Source of the DNA: PALSA-1006 sp964571195
Lineage (GTDB): Bacteria > Pseudomonadota > Gammaproteobacteria > Burkholderiales > Gallionellaceae
Assembly (NCBI GenBank): GCA_964571195.1
Contig: CAZNAD010000009.1
Span: 15,218-79,217 of the forward strand
Reading direction: 5' to 3'
Length of the DNA: 64,000 nucleotides
In this document: one piece after another, positions 37,449-46,701 of the stretch
Position numbering within the stretch: position 1 is the stretch's first letter
Layout of the letters: each line of letters starts with the position of its first letter
Translations under genes and position numbers: made by a program
Notes under the pieces: generated by a model
What the model was told of the DNA's origin: nothing
Seen by the model: the letters and a program-made list of their open reading frames with translations, nothing else
Databases searched by the model: none

Positions 37449-38790
37449 TACGGGAAATCATCAGACTCAGAAAGGCTTTGGCAAAACTGGCCTGCAGGCC
37501 GTCGCTGGCGTGTTGCAGCGAGTCCCCCTCAATCATGATCAGGCGCATGTCGCTGATTGCCGTAACCGTCGCCAGTCGCACATGGCGCTCCTCATCCAGA
37601 TAGCCAATTTCGCCGAAACAGCTGCCTGCGTGCATCCGGGTCAACTCCACATCGTTCTTGGTGACTATTGCTTCGCCATTGAGCATCACAAACAGGCTGG
37701 TGCTGATGTCACCTTCGCGCACGATACATTCTCCGGCCTTTCTTTCCTGCCACTGACAGATTCCGACCGTTTCCCAAACCTCGTTATCACTGAAGCCCGT
37801 GAAAAAAGACAGGTTGCGCAGCACATCGAAGTGCGCAGAATCGAAACGTATTTCCTGTAGTTTTTCCACGCTCGGCAAAGCCGCAACCAGATCATCGCAG
37901 AATGCCTTCCAGCTGTGGTAACGCATCTCTTTATCGCGATGCATGGCGCGATGAACCGCAAAACGTAATGCCTGCGGAATATCCAGACGCCGCTTTTCCA
38001 GCGGCAAAGCATCTTCATGCAGCTTCTGGTAGATCATCTCATCGTACGATTTTGCGGTGAATGGCAACATGCCGGTGAGTAATTGGTAGGCCATGACACC
38101 GACTGCATAGATGTCCGATTGTACTGTTGGACGCGCTTGCGCGAATTGCTCCGGCGGCATGAACGGTAACGTGCCCACCATGTCGACCTGTGTGGTATCC
38201 GAATTAAGCAGGAAGGCCGCGCCAAAGTCCGACACCTTGACTACGTTGCCCTCGCCCAACAAGACATTACTGGGCTTGATATCGCGATGCAGGATGCCCA
38301 TCTTGTGCGAATAATCCAAGGCGTTACACACCTTGTACAGTATGTCGATCAAGCGGCTGAGCGGCAGAAGGTTGTCGAAGGAAGTAAATTGCTTGAGCGT
38401 ACCGCCCGGCACATATTCCATCACCAGATAGTCGAAGTCATCGGCACTGCATGCCTCGAATATCTGTACGATGAAGGGATGCTGTAACTTGCCGGCAAGG
38501 CGCGTCTCGTTCAGCCACATCTTGCGATTGCGGATGCTTTCTTGCGGATTATCCAAATAACTTGAGCGAGTAAGCTTGAGTGCGACCTCGCGCTGCAAAT
38601 AAGTGTCATAAGCAAGATGCACTTCGCCTGCGGCACCGCGGCCCAACTCTTTGCGCATCTCGAAACGGTGGCGGAAGCTTTCGTTCGGATTAACGATAGG
38701 GGGCTGAGGTTGCGGTTCGACTATCGAACCGCGAATGAACTGCTTGTGCAGCTCGGAAAGGTTGTGGGAGTCGTCGCTTTTCTTGGGCAT
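37390..38790 (-). CDS. Ser/Thr protein kinase with C-terminal cyclic-nucleotide-binding domain
   Basis: A 466-residue soluble protein. The kinase domain (about 43-305) has glycine loop GRGAAGEV, Lys72, HRDIKPSN at 168-175, DFG at 188-190 and PPEQ, so it should be active. Residues about 325-450 form a cNMP-binding/CAP-like beta-roll: GECIVREGDISTSLFVML, then the phosphate-binding cassette FGEIGYLDEERHVRLATV. The cassette keeps the Glu but its Arg context is degenerate, so binding of a cyclic nucleotide is plausible and unproven. It lies 41 bases downstream of the carbonic anhydrase gene, at the end of the cbb-pur run. Confidence 0.92.
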   Translation of the reverse strand: MPKKSDDSHNLSELHKQFIRGSIVEPQPQPPIVNPNESFRHRFEMRKELGRGAAGEVHLAYDTYLQREVALKLTRSSYLDNPQESIRNRKMWLNETRLAGKLQHPFIVQIFEACSADDFDYLVMEYVPGGTLKQFTSFDNLLPLSRLIDILYKVCNALDYSHKMGILHRDIKPSNVLLGEGNVVKVSDFGAAFLLNSDTTQVDMVGTLPFMPPEQFAQARPTVQSDIYAVGVMAYQLLTGMLPFTAKSYDEMIYQKLHEDALPLEKRRLDIPQALRFAVHRAMHRDKEMRYHSWKAFCDDLVAALPSVEKLQEIRFDSAHFDVLRNLSFFTGFSDNEVWETVGICQWQERKAGECIVREGDISTSLFVMLNGEAIVTKNDVELTRMHAGSCFGEIGYLDEERHVRLATVTAISDMRLIMIEGDSLQHASDGLQASFAKAFLSLMISRIKDTDRRLLAVLLAQPTAT

Positions 38791-38831
38791 GTCTGCTCAA
38801 CCGATGGAGATGGCTGACAGCAAGCAAGTCA

Positions 38832-39464
38832 TCACAGCGCCTCGAATCTCTTGGTCGCCGTATTGAAGCGCAACAACTGTCCGTGCTCAATATCGAAATA
38901 CCAACCATGCAGAGCGAGTGTTCCGTTCTCGACCCGCTCGCGTACCCAGGAAAACGTCATCAGGTTCTCCAGCGACACCAGGATCGCGCGTTGCTCGCAG
39001 GCATGCAGCTTCTCATCCAGCGAGGCATGCGGCATCTCCGCCATCACACTGGCGCGGGCGCTCTCCGCAAGGCACATCCAGTCGGCCATATAAGAATCGG
39101 GATTGTTCACACCGCCGGTTCTGACCAGGGTGTTGATGCCGCCGCAATGCGCGTGACCCAATACGATGATGTGCTCTACTGCGAGAATCCGTATCGCGTA
39201 TTCGATAGCCGCCGTCGTGCCGTGGTGTCCGGCACGATTCTCCGACGGCGGCACCAGATTGGCGACGTTGCGGATGACGAACAGATCTCCCGGCTCGCAA
39301 TCCAGCACCAGCGCCGGATCGACGCGCGAATCACAACAGGCGACGACCAATGTTTTGGGTGTCTGTCCTTCCTTTACCAGCTGCTGGTAAAGACTATCGT
39401 TGCGCTCGAAATGCCGTTCGCGAAAGCGCTGAAACCCCTCGACAAGGTTAGAGATCGAGGTCAT
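38832..39464 (-). CDS. can: beta-class carbonic anhydrase
   Basis: A 210-residue zinc enzyme that interconverts CO2 and bicarbonate. The zinc ligands are Cys43 in CCDSRVDP (with the Asp45-Arg47 dyad), His104 and Cys107 in GHAHCGG. No signal peptide, so cytoplasmic. The ATG overlaps the purC stop (ATGA). Its place after cbbMQO-fbp-purEC fits supply of CO2 to RuBisCO or of bicarbonate to carboxylases; which one dominates is inference. It is well conserved and complete. Confidence 0.95.
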   Translation of the reverse strand: MTSISNLVEGFQRFRERHFERNDSLYQQLVKEGQTPKTLVVACCDSRVDPALVLDCEPGDLFVIRNVANLVPPSENRAGHHGTTAAIEYAIRILAVEHIIVLGHAHCGGINTLVRTGGVNNPDSYMADWMCLAESARASVMAEMPHASLDEKLHACEQRAILVSLENLMTFSWVRERVENGTLALHGWYFDIEHGQLLRFNTATKRFEAL

Positions 39465-40345
39465 GCGCCCGTAAGGAGCCGCTGTGCTTCGCGGTATTTG
39501 TCAGCGGTTCTTTGCAGGACATCGGCCGGCACCTGCGGGGCAGGAGGTTGCTTGTTCCAACCGGAAGATTCCAGCCAGTCACGCACGAATTGTTTATCGA
39601 AACTCGGCGGATTGCTGCCAACTTTGTACTGATCCGCAGGCCAAAAGCGCGAAGAGTCCGGTGTCAGTGCTTCGTCGATCAGATACAGTTTGCCGGTTGC
39701 ATCGGTACCGAACTCGAACTTGGTGTCGGCGATGATGATGCCGCGCGTCAGCGCATAATCTGCGGCCTGAGTGTAAAGCGCCAATGTAGCGCTTTTCACT
39801 TGTTCGGCCATCTCTGCACCCAGCAGTTTCTTGGCTTCTTCGAACGAGATGTTCTCGTCGTGTTCGCCCACTGCGGCTTTGGTTGATGGCGTGAACAGCG
39901 GTTGTGGCAATTTCTGCGCTTCCTGCAAGCCTGCGGGTAACTGAATGCCGCACACTGCTCCGGTCTTTTTGTAATCTTTCCAGCCGGAACCGACCAGATA
40001 ACCGCGCACGATGGCTTCGATGGGCAACGGCTTCAATTTTTTGGTGACGAAGGAGCGGCCTCGTACTTGCGCACGTTCGGCTTCGGTCTTCACCACACTT
40101 TCCGGGTCGATACCGGAAAGATGATTGGGAATGACCTGCCCGAGTTTCTTGAACCAGAAGTTGGAGACCGCCGTCAGCACCTCGCCTTTGCCGGGAATGG
40201 GCGTCGGCAGGATCACATCGAATGCGGACAGGCGATCAGTCTGCACAATCAGCAAATGATCGGCATCGACTTCATACAGATCGCGTACTTTGCCGCGATG
40301 CAGGAATTTCAGGCTGGTCAGGTTTGATTCGTGCAATGCAGACAT
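39461..40345 (-). CDS. purC: phosphoribosylaminoimidazole-succinocarboxamide synthase
   Basis: PurC condenses CAIR with aspartate using ATP in purine synthesis. The 294-residue product has the N-terminal HRGKVRDLYEVD, SAFDV, PIEAIVRGYLVGSGWKDY and the C-terminal IIADTKFEFG and LIDEALTPDSSRFW. The length is that of the longer bacterial and yeast type. It follows purE by 12 bases and overlaps the carbonic anhydrase gene. Confidence 0.97.
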   Translation of the reverse strand: MSALHESNLTSLKFLHRGKVRDLYEVDADHLLIVQTDRLSAFDVILPTPIPGKGEVLTAVSNFWFKKLGQVIPNHLSGIDPESVVKTEAERAQVRGRSFVTKKLKPLPIEAIVRGYLVGSGWKDYKKTGAVCGIQLPAGLQEAQKLPQPLFTPSTKAAVGEHDENISFEEAKKLLGAEMAEQVKSATLALYTQAADYALTRGIIIADTKFEFGTDATGKLYLIDEALTPDSSRFWPADQYKVGSNPPSFDKQFVRDWLESSGWNKQPPAPQVPADVLQRTADKYREAQRLLTGA

Positions 40346-40357
40346 ATGAACCTCGGA

Positions 40358-40849
40358 TTACAAAGCGGGCAGGGTGGTCGCTGCGATCTGTTCCGCTTGT
40401 TTCTTGCGATAGTCGGCGAGTTTTTGCGCCAACGTCTTGTCGTTCAGTGCCAGCATGGAGACAGCGAACAGGCCCGCATTCGCCGCACCCGCTTCGCCAA
40501 TAGCGAAGGTCGCTACCGGAATGCCCTTCGGCATCTGTACGATAGACAATAATGAGTCCATCCCTTTCAAGTATTTCGAAGGGATAGGAACGCCAAGTAC
40601 AGGCAGAGTGGTCTTGCCGGCGATCACGCCAGCCAGATGCGCCGCACCGCCCGCACCGGCGATAAAACATTGCACGCCTTGCCCGCTCATTTCCTTGATG
40701 TAGTCAAACAACAGGTCGGGAGATCGGTGCGCCGAAATCACGCGCGCGTCGAACTCGACTCCGAAATCCTGCAAGGCTCGTGCAGCCTGTTGCATGATCT
40801 CCCAGTCATTGCTGCTACCCATGACGATGGAAACAAGCGGCTTGGACAT
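40358..40849 (-). CDS. purE: N5-carboxyaminoimidazole ribonucleotide mutase
   Basis: PurE class I converts N5-CAIR to CAIR. The 163-residue product has VMGSSNDWEIM, VISAHRSPD and GAGGAAHLAG. The class I enzyme depends on PurK, which uses bicarbonate; no purK is in the window. It begins 3 bases after fbp and is followed by purC. Confidence 0.97.
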   Translation of the reverse strand: MSKPLVSIVMGSSNDWEIMQQAARALQDFGVEFDARVISAHRSPDLLFDYIKEMSGQGVQCFIAGAGGAAHLAGVIAGKTTLPVLGVPIPSKYLKGMDSLLSIVQMPKGIPVATFAIGEAGAANAGLFAVSMLALNDKTLAQKLADYRKKQAEQIAATTLPAL

Positions 40850-40852
40850 GCT

Positions 40853-41854
40853 TTACGCTCCTTTGTGGTAACCGACCACGCGCTCGACTTCGTTCTTCGA
40901 ACCCAAGATCACTGGCACGCGCTGATGCAGGCCTTCCGGTTTAACTTCCATGATGCGCTGACGGCCGGTGGAGCTCATGCCGCCCGCTTGTTCGACGATG
41001 AAGGACATCGGGTTGGCTTCGTACATCAGACGCAGCTTGCCTGCTTTGCCCGGCTCTTTGGTGTCGAACGGATACATGAAGATACCGCCACGAGTCAGGA
41101 TACGGTGCACTTCGGCCACCATGGAAGCAACCCAGCGCATGTTGAAATTCTTCTCGCGGCCGCCGTCCTTGCCCTTGACGCACTCTTCCACGTAACGCTG
41201 CACCGGCTCTTCCCAGTAACGGCGGTTGGACATGTTGATGGCGAACTCTTGCGTGTCGGCCGGGATAGACATCTTGGGGTGTGTCAGCATGAATTCGCCA
41301 ATGTCGTTGTCCAGTGTGAAGCCGTTCACGCCGTTGCCGGTAGTCAGCACCAGCATGGTGGATGGGCCGTACAGCGCATAACCCGCGCACACTTGCTTGG
41401 TGCCGGGTTGCAGGAAGTCAGCCGTGGTCGGGTTGGTCACGCCTTCCGGGCAACGCAGGATGGAGAAGATGGTGCCGACAGAGATATTCACGTCGATATT
41501 GGAAGAGCCGTCCAGCGGGTCAAAGGTCAACAGGTACTTGCCCTTGGGAAACTTGGCAGGGATAGGATAAATCTCGTCCATCTCTTCCGAAGCCATCGCC
41601 GCCAAGTGACCACCCCACTCGTTTTCGGCGATGAAGATGTCATTGGTGATCACGTCCAGCTTCTTCTGAGTCTCGCCCTGAATGTTCTCGCTACCGGCAC
41701 TGCCCAGCACGCCGATCAACGCGCCCTTGTTCACCGCGTGAGCGATCTTCTTGCATGCGATGGTGATGTCGCCCAGCAGGTCGGTGAAATCGCCGGTCGC
41801 GCCCGGAATGTGGCGCTCTTCTTCGATGATGAATTGAATCAGATTCTTGCTCAT
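40853..41854 (-). CDS. fbp: class 1 fructose-1,6-bisphosphatase
   Basis: A 333-residue Mg-dependent phosphatase that makes fructose 6-phosphate for the Calvin cycle and gluconeogenesis. The metal and substrate motif FDPLDGSSNIDVNISVGTIF is near residue 110, with SNRRYWEE and RYVGSMVAE-like RWVASMVAEVH later. GGAGAG precedes the ATG at 41854. In this position, 72 bases after cbbO and on the same strand, it acts as the cbbF of the locus. Confidence 0.97.
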   Translation of the reverse strand: MSKNLIQFIIEEERHIPGATGDFTDLLGDITIACKKIAHAVNKGALIGVLGSAGSENIQGETQKKLDVITNDIFIAENEWGGHLAAMASEEMDEIYPIPAKFPKGKYLLTFDPLDGSSNIDVNISVGTIFSILRCPEGVTNPTTADFLQPGTKQVCAGYALYGPSTMLVLTTGNGVNGFTLDNDIGEFMLTHPKMSIPADTQEFAINMSNRRYWEEPVQRYVEECVKGKDGGREKNFNMRWVASMVAEVHRILTRGGIFMYPFDTKEPGKAGKLRLMYEANPMSFIVEQAGGMSSTGRQRIMEVKPEGLHQRVPVILGSKNEVERVVGYHKGA

Positions 41855-41926
41855 GCTGGTTTCTCTCCGTTAGTTATTTAAATTATGAAACGTAATTTTA
41901 CTGCTTTTCCCGCTCACTCACTATGG

Positions 41927-44200
41927 CTATTTGGTCAATGAAATAAAAAGCTCGGGTAGCTTCTCCGGTAATTGCGCCACGTTATCTACGATGGTGTATT
42001 GCTTGCCGAAAATGTCCGCAACATATTCGTCGGCTTTGGAATCAAGATTGATGCAGTAGGTGTAAATACCCTCCCGATCCAACTCCTTCACGGCCTGTCT
42101 GGCATCCTCGATCAGCAACTGCGGGTCATGTACGTCAATATCCGCCGGCTCGCCATCGGTCAGAATCAACATCAACTTTTTGTCTGCCTGTTGCGCTTTC
42201 AGATAGTGCCCCGCGTGCCGCATCGCCGCCCCCATGCGGGTGGAATACCCCGCCTGCATCTCGGCTAGGCGCGACTTCACTTCGTCACCCCATGGTTCCT
42301 TGAATCCTTTGAGGTGGTAGTAACGCACATCATGGCGCGTATTGGAATGAAAGCCGCCGATGGCGAAGGCATCGCCGACCTGCTGCACCGACCAGGCCAG
42401 CAGGGAGACCGCCTCCTGACTGAGCTCGAGGATGGTCTGCTCGCTGCCTGCCGCTTTTTCGCCGAGAGATTGCGACAGGTCCAACAGCAAGGTGACAGCG
42501 AAACTGCGGCCATCGGTACGATGCGACATATTGATGCGCGGATCGGGGGAAGAGCCGCTCTTGAAGTCGATCAGAGAACGGACGGCCACATCCAGGTCGA
42601 GTTCCGAGCCTTCCTCCTGATACCGGATGCGCACCTTGTCCTGCGGTTTGAGCATCTCCAGCAGCGCCTTCAAACGCTTGGTCAGCTTGGCATGTTTGGT
42701 CAGCAGTTTGTCGATCTCGGCTGGATTGCCGCGCGGATGCAATGCTTCGTACACACTCACCCAGTCCGGACGATAGTTTTGCGCGTTGTAGTCCCATTCG
42801 TCGTAGTGGCGGGGCGGCAGCGCATGCAATTCACCTTCTGTGCTCTGGCGCTTGTCGAGATGCTCGAACATCTCGTCCTCGTCGCTCTCTTCGATATAGA
42901 TCCACAGATGCCGGTTGTCGTCGCGGTAGTCGACTTCGGTATTGTCGAAATACATCCTGGCCGTCAGGTCGCGCTGACCGCGTGTACGCGCAATGAACTC
43001 CAGCGCCACGGATGCCATCGCGGCACTGGTCGATTCCCCGCCAGCCATCAGTTCATGAAAGCGCTTAACGAATTCCCTGACATGTTCGTTGCTGTAGGTG
43101 TAACCCGGATCGAGAATGGCACGCGATATCATGGCCAACCGGAGCCTGAATACCGAAATGCCTTGTGCTTCGAGCTGGAGGTCTTCTTCCCTGGGAATGG
43201 GATGCAACGCAAGGAACAGTTTGCGCAAGCCCGGATATTTCTGGCAGGCCAGATATTCCACGCGGGAGTCTTCGAATACTTCGACGCTGGCGCGCTGAAA
43301 CGGGCTCCAATTATCCACGATCATCTTTTGCGACCAGCGGCGATGTGCCGCCATGTGCGCCAGCGCGGCACGATAGCGGTCGATACCCGGCACGCCATTG
43401 AGGTCGTCATAAACATCGGGCAGGCGGATACCGTCATCGGTGTAGTAGGGCATCGGCTTGTGCTGCTCATCGAAAGCGAGCGAATACGGAATGAGGTAGT
43501 CGCTGTCATTCCACAACGCGCGGATGTAGGTATCGAGTTTGCGTTCGTTGTCCGCCAGCAATGTGCCGTGCCGCTCACGCTGCATGACGGCAATGGCATC
43601 GGCGGATTCCAGCCGGAAATATTCTTCCTGCCGCTCAGGGTGATGGTTGTAATACTTGATGCCGTATTCGATCCAGTTCTGCAATCCTTGCAGCGACAAG
43701 ACTCCTAGCAACTTGGGCGCTTGCTTGAGCAATTCCGGCAAGCCCGGGCTGGCAAAGGTCGTGTGGTGTCCGTGTATCGAACCCGAAGTGCGATCCAGCA
43801 TGTCGCGGACGAGATCGATATAGCGCTTGAACATCTTGTCGTTGTTCAAGCGCCGCGCAACGGCACCACTCGTCTGCAAGAACGGAACGATCGCCTTGAA
43901 GTTGGTGTGCGTGGACAAGTACTCGGAAAACTCCCGCAACCAGATCAGCGCATGCTCGCCGACGCTATCGGCCACACCTGGCGCTTCTTCCAGATAGATC
44001 AGCAACGGTTCCGCGCCCCGCCCCATCTTGCCGATGATGCGGGCATTCTCGATATAGGCCTCCAAGCCCGCTTTGGATAGCAGCAACTTGGCTTCCTTCA
44101 TGCACTCATCGAAGACGGCATTTACCTGGGAGAACCGGCAACCGAGTTTCTCCCAGTACATTGCTGTCTCTCCGGTTCTTTCCGTCACGGTATCCGTCAT
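41927..44200 (-). CDS. cbbO: RuBisCO activase subunit CbbO (VWA domain)
   Basis: CbbO is the adaptor of the CbbQ/CbbO motor that removes inhibitory sugar phosphates from RuBisCO. The 757-residue product is largely helical over its first 550 residues. It ends in a von Willebrand A domain (about 565-757) with a complete MIDAS: DLSQS at 574-578, a Thr or Ser in the loop region around GYSTRMG, and TDGEP at 681-685. The MIDAS binds a RuBisCO acidic residue. AGAGGT precedes the ATG. It lies 33 bases downstream of cbbQ. Confidence 0.95.
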   Translation of the reverse strand: MTDTVTERTGETAMYWEKLGCRFSQVNAVFDECMKEAKLLLSKAGLEAYIENARIIGKMGRGAEPLLIYLEEAPGVADSVGEHALIWLREFSEYLSTHTNFKAIVPFLQTSGAVARRLNNDKMFKRYIDLVRDMLDRTSGSIHGHHTTFASPGLPELLKQAPKLLGVLSLQGLQNWIEYGIKYYNHHPERQEEYFRLESADAIAVMQRERHGTLLADNERKLDTYIRALWNDSDYLIPYSLAFDEQHKPMPYYTDDGIRLPDVYDDLNGVPGIDRYRAALAHMAAHRRWSQKMIVDNWSPFQRASVEVFEDSRVEYLACQKYPGLRKLFLALHPIPREEDLQLEAQGISVFRLRLAMISRAILDPGYTYSNEHVREFVKRFHELMAGGESTSAAMASVALEFIARTRGQRDLTARMYFDNTEVDYRDDNRHLWIYIEESDEDEMFEHLDKRQSTEGELHALPPRHYDEWDYNAQNYRPDWVSVYEALHPRGNPAEIDKLLTKHAKLTKRLKALLEMLKPQDKVRIRYQEEGSELDLDVAVRSLIDFKSGSSPDPRINMSHRTDGRSFAVTLLLDLSQSLGEKAAGSEQTILELSQEAVSLLAWSVQQVGDAFAIGGFHSNTRHDVRYYHLKGFKEPWGDEVKSRLAEMQAGYSTRMGAAMRHAGHYLKAQQADKKLMLILTDGEPADIDVHDPQLLIEDARQAVKELDREGIYTYCINLDSKADEYVADIFGKQYTIVDNVAQLPEKLPELFISLTK

Positions 44201-44233
44201 CGCTCAGACCTCTTTGCTTATCCGCACGTTTGT

Positions 44234-45037
44234 TCAGGCGAACGAAGCATCAATCGCGTGATCGAGTGTGTCGCGAATATCCGCGTCATCGGTGATTGGT
44301 CGCACCATCGCCATGCGGCAGGCGGCTTTGGCATCGACACCGTTTTTAATCAGGGTTGCCGCATAAACCAGCAAGCGCGTGGAGATACCCTCATCCAGGC
44401 CGTGACCTTTGAGGTTACGGGCTGCTTGGCCGATCTGCACCAGCTTGCCGCATACAGAAGCGTCCAGCCCCGTTTCCTTGGCCAAAATTTCTGTTTCAAG
44501 CGAGGCAGCCGGATAATCGAACTCAAACGCGGTGAAGCGCTGCTTGGTCGATTGCTTCAGATCCTTCATCAGGCTTTGATAACCCGGGTTGTAGGAGATG
44601 ACCAGCTGAAAGTCGGGGTGGGCTTCTATCAGCTCGCCCTTTTTATCCAGCGGCAAAGTGCGACGGTGGTCGGTCAGCGGGTGGATCACCACCGTGGTGT
44701 CCTGGCGCGCTTCGACCACTTCATCCAGATAGCAGATAGCACCGATACGGGCAGCCGTAGTCAGCGGGCCATCCAACCAGCGCGTGCCGTTGGCATCCAG
44801 CAGATAGCGCCCGACGAGGTCACTTGCTGTCATGTCTTCGTTACACGCCACGGTGATCAGCGGCTTGTTCAGCTTCCACGCCATGTATTCGATGAAGCGC
44901 GATTTGCCGCAGCCGGTCGGGCCTTTCACCATCACCGGCAAGCGGGCAGCGTAAGCTGCTTCATACAGCATCACTTCATCGCCCTGGGCTTGGTAGAACG
45001 GTTCTTTACTGACGGTGTATTGGTTCTTGTTTGTCAT
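44234..45037 (-). CDS. cbbQ: RuBisCO activase AAA+ ATPase CbbQ
   Basis: A MoxR-family AAA+ protein that forms the hexameric motor of the RuBisCO activase with CbbO. In 267 residues it has Walker A GPTGCGKS (39-46), Walker B ICYLDEV with Asp105-Glu106, sensor 1 (VISYNPGY) and the arginine-finger region around STKQRF. AGGAG lies 6 bases before the ATG at 45037. It is separated from cbbM by a terminator and other hairpins, so it is probably made at lower level than RuBisCO or from its own promoter. Confidence 0.96.
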   Translation of the reverse strand: MTNKNQYTVSKEPFYQAQGDEVMLYEAAYAARLPVMVKGPTGCGKSRFIEYMAWKLNKPLITVACNEDMTASDLVGRYLLDANGTRWLDGPLTTAARIGAICYLDEVVEARQDTTVVIHPLTDHRRTLPLDKKGELIEAHPDFQLVISYNPGYQSLMKDLKQSTKQRFTAFEFDYPAASLETEILAKETGLDASVCGKLVQIGQAARNLKGHGLDEGISTRLLVYAATLIKNGVDAKAACRMAMVRPITDDADIRDTLDHAIDASFA

Positions 45038-45074
45038 CGCTAACTCCTAAGCTTCCCTGTCAAAAGGAAAATTG

Positions 45075-45145
45075 AGCGGGGTCGGGGTGGTGTTTTCTAC
45101 CACCGTCCCCGCTCCCTAACCCTCCCCCTGAAAGGAGGAGGGGTT
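45075..45145. repeat. two adjacent imperfect inverted repeats between cbbM and cbbQ
   Basis: The first has arms 45075-45091 and 45099-45113 (outer AGCGGGG / CCCCGCT, inner GGTGGT / ACCACC). The second has arms around 45118-45125 (AACCCTCC) and 45137-45145. The TCCCTAACCCTCCCCC stretch resembles a repeat type I know from other proteobacteria. No coding frame is supported in the 179-base gap. Confidence 0.5.
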
Positions 45146-45163
45146 TGGAATCTTGGAAAAAAA

Positions 45164-45184
45164 CGCCCCCATCGTGTGGGGGCG
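45164..45184 (-). terminator. rho-independent terminator of cbbM
   Basis: An 8-bp perfect GC-rich stem (CGCCCCCA / TGGGGGCG) with a 5-base loop, followed on the minus strand by seven T, lies 32 bases beyond the cbbM stop. Confidence 0.9.
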
Positions 45185-45216
45185 CCTTTTGTCGCTTTGG
45201 TACCGCCGAGCAACTC

Positions 45217-46629
45217 TTACTTGTGCACGCCCAGCTTTTCGCGCCAGCCCGGGAACAGCTTGTCGCTGTCTTTCGGGAACGATTCGAACGCGCGGGCAAA
45301 CTCTTTGTGAGTCTTCGCGTATTCGATCGGATCGGCACCGGATTTCCAGCATTCGTAAGCCTGGCCGAGGGAGATACCGCCGGCTGCCGGGCTGTCGATG
45401 TGGCCGAAAGAGCCGCCGCCGCAGGTGTTGATCACATTGCCGTGGCCGAGGTTCTTGAAGAAGCCAGGCAGACGCAGTGCGTTCATTCCGCCCGAGATGA
45501 TCGGGGTGGTTGCCTTCATGCCGTACCACTTCTGATTGAAGTAAGGTCCCTGGCATTCATCGCGCTCCAGCATGTATGCCAGTACGGTTTCCTTGCCATG
45601 GCCTTCCATCTTGCCGTAGCCCATGGTGCCGGTGTGCATACCGGATGCACCCATCAGACGCACCATCTTCATGTAGCACAGCGGATCCATACCCATCGGC
45701 GACTTGTAGGAAGTCACCGCACCGTGGCCTGCGCGGTGGAAGTGCAGGAAGGTGTCAGGGAAAGCGCGGCGGCAGGTAGTTACGCCAGCCGGGCCGGTCA
45801 CAAAGCCGTCAACGAGGAAGGCCACATGGCTAGCAGAGTTGTATTTGGCGAACGTATTGAGAACGAAGTCACCGCGATGGATCATTTCCTTGTGGTAATC
45901 GGCGGTGATGTTGGCCGAGAACAGCTTAGCTTGACCGGTTGCCTGTTGAGCACGATCCATGGCTTCTGCCACTTTGGGCATAACCACTTCCATCGGGCAG
46001 AACGGTTGGTTGGCTTGTGGCTCATCATTCTTGATGAAATCGCCACCCAACCAGAAGTCGTAGCACGCCTTGGCAAATGGCTCAGGACGCAGACCCAGCT
46101 TAGGCTTGATGATGGTGCCGGCGATATATCCGCCGTCAGTTTCCGAACGACCCAGCACCTTCCACAGGTTGGAGATGTTAGCGGACGGGCCATCGAACTT
46201 TCTGACCATGCACTCGGGAATCAAGAGGTCCAGCATGCGCAGACCAGCATGGTCGCCCATGCCCTGGTTGTTACCCAGAATCAGGGACCACATGTGGGAA
46301 ATATTGAAGATGCCATCGGTCAGGTTGGGATCGAACAAGTCAACGGGGTAAGCGATCTTCATCAAGCCGCCGCCCTTGACTGGATCATCGCCGAAAGCGG
46401 TTTCGTCTACTTCGTACACCAGCGCGTCTACGCCGCGCGTGAAATCGTCGGTGGTGGATACTTCCACATTGGTGCCGGTAGAAGATTCTGCTGCAACGTG
46501 AGCAGCCACTTCCAGAAAGCCGTAGCCTTTAGCAGGAATAAGTTTGTAAGCAACCAGCAGGTGCTTGCCGCCGGCGATCAAATCGGCCTCTTTCAAAGAC
46601 AGATTTGCATAACGATTCGACTGATCCAT
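45217..46629 (-). CDS. cbbM: form II ribulose-1,5-bisphosphate carboxylase/oxygenase
   Basis: The single-subunit-type RuBisCO that fixes CO2 in the Calvin cycle. From the ATG at 46629, which has AGAGGAG upstream, it has 470 residues. Key residues are Lys175 and Lys177 in IIKPKLG, the carbamylated Lys200 with Asp202 and Glu203 in DFIKNDEP, and FHRAGHGA. All are nine positions beyond their R. rubrum counterparts, so the alignment is clean. Form II enzymes have low CO2 specificity and suit high-CO2, low-O2 places. No small subunit gene is present. The extra open frame to 46692 lies in the promoter region. Confidence 0.98.
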   Translation of the reverse strand: MDQSNRYANLSLKEADLIAGGKHLLVAYKLIPAKGYGFLEVAAHVAAESSTGTNVEVSTTDDFTRGVDALVYEVDETAFGDDPVKGGGLMKIAYPVDLFDPNLTDGIFNISHMWSLILGNNQGMGDHAGLRMLDLLIPECMVRKFDGPSANISNLWKVLGRSETDGGYIAGTIIKPKLGLRPEPFAKACYDFWLGGDFIKNDEPQANQPFCPMEVVMPKVAEAMDRAQQATGQAKLFSANITADYHKEMIHRGDFVLNTFAKYNSASHVAFLVDGFVTGPAGVTTCRRAFPDTFLHFHRAGHGAVTSYKSPMGMDPLCYMKMVRLMGASGMHTGTMGYGKMEGHGKETVLAYMLERDECQGPYFNQKWYGMKATTPIISGGMNALRLPGFFKNLGHGNVINTCGGGSFGHIDSPAAGGISLGQAYECWKSGADPIEYAKTHKEFARAFESFPKDSDKLFPGWREKLGVHK

Positions 46630-46701
46630 TGTTTTCTCCTCTTGTTGTTGAATGTAACCACTACGTTGCGAATAGTACGGGCGCACCACCATAAATAACA
46701 G

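Noticed and set aside
42314..43708. Long rightward open frame (464 codons) opposite cbbO
   Set aside because: It is the antisense shadow of a gene with clear CbbO domains in a G+C-rich region; its translation has no recognisable domain and no ribosome site.
45145..46698. Long rightward open frame (517 codons) opposite cbbM
   Set aside because: Antisense to RuBisCO and running through its terminator and promoter; composition-driven, no domain.
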